Made by a program: the position numbers and the translations under genes. A stretch of DNA of 64,000 nt, from the NCBI GenBank assembly GCA_038030265.1, contig CM075943.1, positions 58,937,971 through 59,001,970 of the forward strand, in the 5' to 3' direction. Source of the stretch: Corythucha ciliata (lineage: Eukaryota > Arthropoda > Insecta > Hemiptera > Tingidae). The notes below the pieces were generated by a model. It saw nothing but the letters and a program-made list of their open reading frames with translations, had not been told where the DNA came from and did not search any database. The first letter of the stretch is position 1; every line of letters begins with the position of its first letter. Of the stretch, positions 56,441-64,000 are shown piece after piece.

Positions 56441-57180
56441 GATAGTGCGTGGGGGAAGGTGAAAATTCACTGGAAATCTAACATTATAGAAGCCATCCAT
56501 TTTCCTTTAAAAAATGAACCTTTCGAGACATTTTATTACGATGGACTGGCAGATTGACGGCGGAACGTTGAGGGGTTGGGAGTGCTTAAAACGTTGGTTC
56601 GGGGGAATTACAACAATCTCCGTATTATGTGCGCCTAAATTTGAAAATACATGTAACGACAAGTTGAAGTTACCTTACCTGGTAACGTGCTATTGGGTAA
56701 GCACCCAAGGGTGACATGCTTTGATCGTTCTCAAACCCTGTACCCTGACCTTGATCTGGCCTTAAATTAGCTCATGTGCCACCACATTTTTTTTAGTGAG
56801 TGCAAAGAATGGAGCGAGAAGGAGATTTTCATAACGTGACACAAAAAAGAATTATCTGCACGCTATTTTCAAAAGTATTTTCACAATGAACCCATTTTAA
56901 AATGACCTAGGAAGGGTTTGGGAAATTAAAGTTTCCATTTTTCGGTCCATAATTTAAATGAGGAGAAAGGTTTGACCTTGGGAAGCTTTCATACGCTGTA
57001 ATAAAACTATCGTGCAAAAGAAAAAAGAATGCAAAAAAGAAAACACCTTCAGTGTCACTTGGGGCGAGAAAAATGCGCTCTTTCAGTTTCGTAATTTTTA
57101 TTAAATTCTTGGCGTTTTCCATTTGCATAGAAATCCAGCTCTAGAGCCGAGCATTTCTACCCGTCTTCTCCGTCAGCAAT
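56441..57180. other. no recognisable gene
   Basis: AT-rich sequence. Frames up to 73 codons without motifs. Confidence 0.4.
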
Positions 57181-57199
57181 TGATATGAGTCCGTATGAT

Positions 57200-57445
57200 G
57201 AATGTCCTGCTCCAGAGCTGAATTTTACGCAAATGGAAAACGCTATAAGTTTAAAACCAAGAAAGAGCCAAAACTACGGAATTGTTTTTTTAACAGACGC
57301 CAAAACCGCACAATTCGGGGGGTTTTTTAGAAGCCAGAACCACAAAATTTGGTTTTTGAAGGAGCGAAATTAGGATTTTCCAAGATCCAGAATCGTTAAA
57401 ACCCTTGGATTTGTTGAGAAACAATATCCGTCAAAACTGTTTTAT
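57200..57445. repeat. gamma repeat segment
   Basis: Units AGCCAAAAC, TACGGAATTG, TTTTTTTAACAGACGCC and similar. Confidence 0.5.
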
Positions 57446-57689
57446 TGAACTAGCCACCCCTGTGACATCATCGCTCTGTACCTGAGAAATTTCGCCAACG
57501 GCCGTAGAACAAACGTGTAAAATCCTTCAAGAAAAATCTCAAATCCGAGTGAGCCTTAATTTATGACGCACTGGGGCCGAGGAGAATTACACCCAATCGA
57601 TGACAAGGAAAGACGCTCATTTTAGTCATTTTTGGTCAATCAAAGGTGTTTTGGTGGCCACTCAGTGACATTATGGACGTTTTAGATCC

Positions 57690-58200
57690 ACTGTGAACAG
57701 TGAATCAGAGCTTTTTCTCCATAATTGGTCGGAAAGAGGCATCGAGAAACCGCGATTCAGTGATTGTTCTCAATTTCAGCCACGATTTAGCGAATTTTCC
57801 AGTGGTTTTGGTAAAAATTCCCAAATTATAATGACATGATCGGACGAAAACTCGAATGTCAGCGTGTCCGCTGTGGACAATACAAAAAAACGAGGCGTAT
57901 TTTTGGCAAAAATGAGCGTTTTTCCTCAATTCACCAGCAAATAACCACATTTCCTCAATTTTAGCCGCAAACAAGCGCAATGCCCTCAATTTTAGCTACG
58001 GGGGAGCAGCCTGTCTCAATTTCAACTGGAAATTAGCGCTTTTTACCCAATTTCAGCCACCTAGTTCACCCAAAAACAACACACTAAACCATTTTCTCGT
58101 AAGTGCCAACAGAAACTCCTCAATTTTAATCGCAAGGTTGCCCGGCGAGTCATTTTCTCGATTTTAGCGTGGAAATGCACTCAAGAACAGCGCACGTGGA
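57690..58200 (+). repeat. alpha degenerate tandem repeat array
   Basis: Forward-sense units (GCGAATTTTCC, CTCAATTTTAGCCGC, GCGCTTTTTACC). Confidence 0.7.
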
Positions 58201-58351
58201 CTCTCGATTGGCCACTTAATAGAGTCATACCAAAACTAGGGACAAGACATTATGAGGTGGCCCCGAGAGGCGTTTTGCTCATTTCGGCGTAGTTCTGAGG
58301 ACGATGTGTGACTCGCAAACCACGTCCCGCTTTAAATTGATATGTTACCGG

Positions 58352-58384
58352 CAAAGTGGGAAATCAGGAATTGTGGGAAATGCC
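58352..58384. repeat. AGGCA/TTGTG palindromic-word cluster, left part
   Basis: GGCAAAGTGGGAAAT and GGAATTGTGGGAAATGCC. The same words continue at 61406 on the other side of the 3-kb element, so that element split this cluster. Confidence 0.55.
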
Positions 58385-58713
58385 TACACTGGGAGAAAAA
58401 ACAGCTCAAAACTCGGTTGAATTTAACTGAGCTTACTTGGTTAATAATTTGCACCCGAGTAAGTTCGGTCGTTTTAACCTGGTACCATTTTCCGGTTAAA
58501 CACAATTTCTAACCGAGTTTGATTTTAACCAAGTATGTTGGCAGATTCAACCTATAGTAGATGTGCTCGGTTAAATCAAGTTGATTACTCGGTCAAAAAT
58601 TTGCACCCGAGTCATTTCATCATCAACCAAGTAGCTTGGTAAAAAGTATTCAACCAAATCATAAAATTATTAACCGAGTTACTCGGTCATATTATACCGA
58701 GTACACACGGTTA

Positions 58714-60070
58714 AGGCCCAATTACACGTACCGAGTGCTCGGCCGAGACAGTGCACTCGGCCGAGTAAATCCCCGTGTAATCAGTTCAGACAGTACTCGG
58801 GCCAGTGACAATCAGGTGATTTTGCGAGATAGGCCCAATTACACGTACCGAGTGCTCGGCCGAGACGGCATTCGGCCGAGTAAAGCCCCGTGTAATCACT
58901 TCAGACAGTACTCGGCCCAGTGAGGAGCGAGTGATTTTGACCGAGTCAGGAAATAGAACCATGTTCTATTCATTCGGCCGAGTACGGACCCCCAACACTC
59001 TTCCACCCCCCTTCCCATTTCCAAATATGCAAATGTGATCAACCGAGCTCACGGAATATTGAGAGAGTTCGCCTCTCATTCACGCATTTTTCTTATCGCC
59101 ATATTTTTATCAATTCTGGTGCCCTATTCTTGACTTGACCAACCAAGAGCAAACCAAAGAACCAAGCAACCAAAAGAATTTAATTGTCACTCCGCGAATA
59201 TAAGCAGACCGGTTTCAACAACTTCAGATCATCGGTCAGAACGCTCCCTTCTCCCCCTCGAGAACTTCAGCCCAGCGTAGTAAAGAAATATAAGAAATTC
59301 ACAAAATATGTAATATTTAACAAAAAATGAACTATATAACAATAATAAAGAAAAAGGACCAAAATAAAAACACGGCTGTTGACAATTTGAACGCGAAATT
59401 AAATTAAATTAAAAAGCTGCGAATTATCGAACAATGCCTTATTATTTCGACTGTTTATGGGTTTATTATTCATGTATGTAGTCAAATCCGGCTTGAAATT
59501 ACATGAAAATCGACAACCCACATCCCTATGATCCCAAATCCTTTGAAAATCCCCATTTTGGACCCGCTTTTGACCCATAAAACCCCAGGTAGTTATTTGA
59601 TTAAACTGATCAGATGTTAGGACCAACTAGATCCCAAATGGAGTCTATGTGCGAAAGAACGAGTTTTTTCGAGCAATCCTAGGGCAAGATATGGCCCGGA
59701 CGGCGGACGGACATTTTTTTTTTTTTTTCAGATTTGGATTCTACGCACTTTGAAACGTAAAACTACAAATTTTGAGGGGGGGTCAAAAAACATTTTTTGC
59801 GATACGATTACAAAGACTTATTATTGAGAAATAATAAGTCAAAATTATACGCAAAAAGGGGGGAAGCAAACTTTTCAAAAGACACAAAAGTTAATATTTT
59901 CGTGGTATTGAGTTCAAACATTTTTTCTGCTTCGCGGTGCCATGACAACGCATAACAAAACTGTCTCATTCCTACTTCATCACCTACTCGCCCAGTACTC
60001 GGCCGAGCCACTCGGCCCAGTACGCGGCCGAGTCACTCGTTCGAGCTACTCGGTTGGTGTAATTGGGCCT
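58714..60070. mobile_element. nested Harbinger-like element with TTA duplication
   Basis: Ends AGGCCCAATTACAC (58714) and GTGTAATTGGGCCT (60070), flanked by TTA (58711-58713 and 60071-60073). A 3-bp TTA/TWA duplication is the PIF/Harbinger signature. The left end is duplicated in tandem: a second copy of the terminus starts at 58831, 117 bp in. The interior has no transposase and carries dispersed repeat B. Confidence 0.85.
59492..59785. repeat. dispersed repeat B, copy 2
   Basis: See 47405-47700. Here it includes a T14 run (59716-59729) absent from the other copy. Confidence 0.85.
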
Positions 60071-60262
60071 TTAATTTTATCCGACTCACTCGGTTGTTTT
60101 AACAGAAATGACCTAGCCAAGCTTGGTAAAAAATAACCAATCTCTTGTCATTTTCTTGCTCGGTTGTTGCACTGAATTAACCGTACCTGCTCTATAATGA
60201 AGTTATTAAAGTGAACAAGGAATTGCATTATTAACCAGCAATAATTTCGTTTGCAGAAGTTG

Positions 60263-60979
60263 CTAAATATGTTCACATTTATTCAGGTAACTTTGATGAA
60301 ACACATATAAAAGCCTTTGAAAACAAATATCGACCGCTTCTAAAATGTTGTCGAATGAATATAAGAAATCATCTGTAACGACGTAGGCTTCCCTGACTGA
60401 TTCCCAGCTGTCTTCTGCTGGAGAAGAATGGTTGAATTCCCAAAACTGCTTGCTCCCGGTCTCTTCCGGCTCCGAGCTCCCGGTCCGTTTTGTTGTTTGA
60501 AAGGTAGATCAAATAGACAGCAGTGTTTCATCGCGACGCCTTTTTTGGATGCTCAATTTACTTCCGAGAACTACCTACGTATAGGGCAGGAACAGACGGG
60601 CTTCAAATAATTTCAATGCAAGTAAAAAAGTAAGGAAAAATTGCTCACCGCTGAGAGGCTCATCAGGCATGAGGGCTAAGCTCTGCTACTGGTTTAAGCC
60701 GAAGTTATAGTTCTAATAAATTATTATATAATAATTAAAAATGGAAACTTAAAAAACATGCGACAGTAAAAAAAAAAATTGCTTACCTGTAATTTCCTTA
60801 ATTTCCGCTTCAGGAATTTTCCACTCTCGAAGTAAATCGGCTATACGTCGGTCATTGTTATTATGATGAAATTTACACAGTATAGATGGAACCCTGTTAT
60901 TTTTATTTAATAACTCATCACTGAACGAGCACTGACTAGCCCGAATCCGACTGACGCAATACGAAAACCAACTAGACAC
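60263..60979 (-). CDS. possible two-exon gene inside the 3-kb element
   Basis: The minus-strand frame from the ATG at 60979 runs 64 codons to ACAG|GTAAGC at 60787, a strong splice donor in phase 1. A second frame, open from 60508 to a TAG at 60263, encodes an acidic, non-repetitive sequence (EETGSKQFWEFN, then SWESVREAYVVTDDFLYSF). An acceptor such as GGAAG|AG near 60463 would keep phase, but no polypyrimidine tract is convincing. Neither part belongs to a family I recognise. It could be a captured host gene fragment or an accessory ORF of the element. Confidence 0.3.
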
Positions 60980-61405
60980 GTGCTACTCGGTAGTTTTGTT
61001 TCCCGCCGAAAAACCTACTTGGTCAGCTAAAATTAACGGTCGTTTCCACTAGGTCAAAACATCGTGTGAGCAGCCATATTCATTCATTTTCTAACCGAGT
61101 AGCCGAGTGACCGAGATGGTCACTGAGAAGTAGTGGGGATTATTCTCTTACTCGGGTAACGCAGACGCCTCGCTGTCTTTAACCGAGTGCCACGGACTCG
61201 GTTGGTGCCTTATTTAACCAGATACTCGGTTATTATTCGTGTGATTCACAGGTCCACTCGGTCATCATGGCTTATTGTGGCCTAGAACTCGGTCAGTATT
61301 TGAGTCAACGCAGTTAGACGGTCATTACTTGGTCAAAACGTTCGGTTAACCCAACCAAGTATTCACTTTGACCGAGCCAAAAAACCGACTCGTTTTCCCA
61401 GTGTA

Positions 61406-61545
61406 GACATTGTTCACAATGCCTGACCCTGTTAGGCAATGTGGGAAATTTGTTCATTATTTCTCACATTGCCTGGCTGTTATCAGGCATTGTGGATAAT
61501 ACCTAACAGTACTCAGGCAAAGTGGGAAATTTAATAGTGTGGTGC
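61406..61545. repeat. AGGCA/TTGTG palindromic-word cluster, right part
   Basis: CACAATGCCTGA, TTAGGCAATGTGGGAAAT, CTCACATTGCCTGG, TCAGGCATTGTGG and CAGGCAAAGTGGGAAAT alternate in orientation. The same family recurs at 63931-64000. Confidence 0.65.
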
Positions 61546-61611
61546 TTGAAGTTCTTATTTTTTCCTTTAGAACTTCGGTACTGAATTTAATGTCACTGCA
61601 CTGCACGTACG

Positions 61612-61660
61612 CAGGGGCGTAGCAATAGCCCCCACAGTCACGGAGAGGGGGGGGGCTTGG
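61612..61660 (+). mobile_element. hAT-like terminus
   Basis: CAGGGGCGTAGCAATAGCCC shares its first 12 bases with the termini at 23314 and 29210. The rest of the element cannot be traced. Confidence 0.4.
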
Positions 61661-62039
61661 AGAATTGTTACCATCTATTTATTTATCTATGTCGGCAGAA
61701 GCGGATGAAGGGGAGGGCCTAGTTGCTTTCTAGACCTTCCAGCGGCTACTTTCAGCGGCTGTCATTTCAATTTTTTTTTACCGATTTTTCCGCCCGTCAA
61801 GAAAGGAAAAATTCCTGGCAAAAAAGTGAATCATACCGGCAATTAATTCAAGCGCCCGGCGGAAAATACAATGCACACCAAAAAATGGATTCCACCGGCA
61901 GACTTGAGAGGCGCCCAGGATGCAAACAAGTGCGCTCTATAGTCTCCGTTCCGACTTCAGACTTTCAGCTACCATAGCTACTCTGTCCTGGTTCGGAGAT
62001 AGGGTGAGAAAAATGCCAATAAAAAAAAAACCTCTAGAA

Positions 62040-62805
62040 TTGAAGGGCTAGAATTGAGAAAAACTTTTTTTTTTTTTGCATTAGCGTTAACCACAGCCAA
62101 ACGTTAACTCACAGCTCAAATTGAGAACCGTTAAAAGGTGGAAAAAACGCAAATTCACGGCTAAAATTGAGACAAATCAGCTATTAATCACTGAGAAATA
62201 CCCCCAATTCGTGGTTTCTTGAGGCAACTTCGCATGACTACAATTTAACTATTTGCGGCTAATATTGAGGAATGGGTTCATTTGCCTCCAAACTTAGGAA
62301 AAATACACACAAAAATTCTCAATGCAACCAGTACGGCACAGGGGTATCTGATGGCAACTATGCTTGAATAGCCACGCAAGTGTGCTAGTCTTGGAGCAAG
62401 AGCGTGGCAAAAAGTTGGAAAAAAGCGCTAATATTCACGGCTGAAATAGTGGAAAAGCGCGAATTCGCGGCTGATATTTAGATAATATGATGATAATTCG
62501 TGGATACATTTGTGAAAAGCCGGTAATTCACAGCTAAAATGGAGAAAAAGCGTGAATTCGCGGCTATAGTTGACAAAAAACACTCATTCGCGGCTGAAAT
62601 GAAGGAAACAAAATTCATGGATAAATATGAGAAAAGCTGCTGGTTCCCCGGGGTTAAAATTGAATAAATGATTCGCGACTGAAACAAGGAAATAATTCGC
62701 GGTTAAAATCGATAAAAACGTTAATTGACGGATCTTTTTGGGAAAACCTTCTGATATACGTGGCTGAAACTGAGAAAAACCGATAATTCCCGGCTAAAAT
62801 CAAGA
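62040..62805 (-). repeat. alpha degenerate tandem repeat array (reverse sense)
   Basis: Units GGCTAAAATTGAGA, AATTCGCGGCT, GAGAAAAAGC. A few more units follow the fold-back element (63205-63280). Confidence 0.75.
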
Positions 62806-62809
62806 TTGA

Positions 62810-63196
62810 GGCGGCTTTCCTCGACCCCTTCCCAGTCAACCCTCGCATAAGCTTCGCACATAAATGACTCCATTTCTGCACCAATATTCGATTTCAAAGT
62901 CGTTTTTCAATCTTCAGTGACGTTAGATCTTGCTTTTAGTGCATTTCATTCAAAAAACGCACTATTGGTCTCTTTCAAATTTCATCTCTAAAATAACCCC
63001 AAAACACTTTGGAATTCGAAGTGTTTTAAGGAAATTTCAGGGAGGAAATTTTAAAACGCATGATCTAACGTCACTGTAGAACTTCTTGAAGATTGAGATT
63101 AGACTTTGAAATCGAATATTGGTGCAGAAATGGAGCCAAAATTTGTGTGCGAAGTTTGGGGGGGGGGGTGACTCGGAAGAGGTCGAGGAACCCGCC
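62810..63196. mobile_element. 387-bp fold-back (hairpin) element
   Basis: Left arm from GGCGGCTTTCCTCGACC (62810) pairs with the right arm ending GGTCGAGGAACCCGCC (63196). Pairing continues inward through TTCTGCACCAATATTCGA/TCGAATATTGGTGCAGAA to a central AAAACACTT...AAGTGTTTT. The whole unit is an imperfect palindrome with small loops and sits inside an alpha array. Confidence 0.85.
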
Positions 63197-63329
63197 TGAA
63201 ACACCGCCATAAGCGCTCACTCCCAGCTAAAATAACAAATGAAAACGCTAATTCGCGGATCAAGTAGACAATTTTTAATTTGTAGTTAATAATTTATTTG
63301 TTTTTTAATTTTTCTATTTGGTTTTATAC

Positions 63330-63385
63330 GGTTGAAAAGGGCTGCAGTCAGCCGAAACCGGTACCAATAAATTATTTTACGCGAC
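63330..63385 (+). other. Penelope-type 3' stem-loop motif
   Basis: GGCTGCAGTCAGCC stem-loop, then GAAACCGGTACC and AATAAATTATTTT, parallel to 10566-10620. It suggests the 3' end of another Penelope-like copy. No coding remnant is seen upstream at 63285-63330. Confidence 0.5.
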
Positions 63386-63930
63386 GAGAACATCCCATAT
63401 TTCTCCTGATTCCAATGTTTCCGCGTATAGCGTTGCACTTGAAAAACTGTGATGAGGAATTCCATTACAAAACGTCAAACTCTCCCTTCTCATTTACTCT
63501 TAAGCTTGAACTGGCAATCATGGGACGAAGAGGCGTCAAAGGCTGGTTTGGCCGAGGAAGGGGGACATTTTCAACAAGCTACGCTACTGATTCCACACGA
63601 TAGAAGTGAGGTGCTCCAAGACTCACCACCTCTTGTTCTTTGGTATGTTTGGGGCGTTGCTGTGTTTTCTATGTCGTCAAGTGTGGACTTGGCCCTCTGC
63701 ATCAATGCCACGAGGATAGCCGGATACCCCCCCCCCCCCTGGTAAGACATCTGTTTACGGTATTTGATGGTTCCGTTTTGGGTGTCAGTGATGAATTTTC
63801 GGTAAAATCCTTCTATACATTATAGAAGGCTGGGATTTTACCTCCCTTCACACAAATTAAATAATAGTAATAAATAAATTAACAGCATTATGACTCCCAA
63901 GAAATAAGCTGATTCTGACATTGCCGGCAG
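63386..63930. other. no gene supported
   Basis: Overlapping frames of 60-100 codons without motifs, and a C12 run at 63728-63739. TTCTATACATTATAGAA near 63812 is a short palindrome. Confidence 0.4.
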
Positions 63931-64000
63931 TGCTGTTATAGGCATTGTGCACAATGCCTGCTTAGCGTTAGATAATGTGCACAATGCCTAGGCAAAGTGG
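63931..64000. repeat. AGGCATTGTG palindrome cluster at window end
   Basis: AGGCATTGTGCACAATGCCT (63940-63959) is a perfect 20-bp palindrome. A second GTGCACAATGCCTAGGCA follows at 63980. Same word family as 58352-58384 and 61406-61545. It continues past the window edge. Confidence 0.7.

Larger units (their letters stand above)
58387..61403. mobile_element. 3-kb DNA element with ACTCGGTT/AACCGAGT subterminal motifs
   Basis: Ends CACTGGGAGAAAA (58387) and TTTTCCCAGTG (61403), flanked by TA on both sides. Dozens of ACTCGGT/ACCGAGT words occupy the outer 300-400 bp at each end. A Harbinger-like element is nested at 58714-60070. No transposase is seen, so it is presumably non-autonomous. The TA flank would suit several superfamilies, and I cannot choose. 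Confidence 0.75.

Overview
The window is nuclear DNA of an animal, most likely an arthropod. It carries an env-bearing gypsy-type LTR retrotransposon, R1-clade LINEs that end in a CCHC knuckle, a Penelope-like element, and a Mutator-like (MULE) transposase with FLYWCH/SWIM-type zinc sites and a small spliceosomal intron. There are no operons, ribosome binding sites or prokaryotic genes. No species call is possible from the sequence alone. Almost everything recognisable is transposable-element DNA, mostly broken by frameshifts, deletions and nested insertions. The exception is a small cluster of apparent host genes on the minus strand between 34 and 49 kb.

Layout. 0.4-3.75 kb is a decayed two-ORF LINE. 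4.3-5.3 kb is an R1-type LINE remnant. 7,751-13,959 is a completely delimited MULE DNA transposon, with 86-bp terminal inverted repeats and a perfect 9-bp target duplication. Its transposase gene is interrupted inside the first zinc finger by a 5'-truncated Penelope-like element, and that element is itself interrupted by a 1.8-kb inverted-repeat element rich in CGACGTCG. 14-18.7 kb holds no recognisable gene. 18,703-29,186 is a rearranged gypsy/errantivirus-like element: 5' LTR, gag, protease, RT/RNase H, a misplaced partial LTR with flanking DNA, a LINE fragment, env pieces and a 3' LTR. It includes a 1.48-kb tandem duplication and a duplicated LTR-plus-flank block.

34-49 kb contains three dispersed paralogues of one minus-strand gene type. 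They share a promoter region, a small 5'UTR intron, an ATG context, and 3'UTR/poly(A) sequence. Two of them encode a short secreted His/Pro-rich protein. The first has three tandem copies of a 368-bp exon unit. The third has lost most of its coding region to an insertion with perfect 35-bp inverted repeats. Two R1-clade LINEs and several small inverted-repeat elements lie between them.

From about 24 kb to the right end, large tracts consist of three families of extremely degenerate short tandem repeats, called alpha, beta and gamma here. Alpha has a unit of about 30 bp, beta about 20 bp and gamma about 30-38 bp. They form the background into which the transposons and the gene cluster are set, and alpha changes orientation from block to block. 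A separate regular 20-bp satellite built on a 14-bp palindrome (about 51 copies, with a 440-bp higher-order period) lies at 44.85-45.87 kb. At 58.4-61.4 kb a 3-kb element with subterminal ACTCGG/CCGAGT motifs contains a nested Harbinger-like element flanked by TTA and a possible exon.
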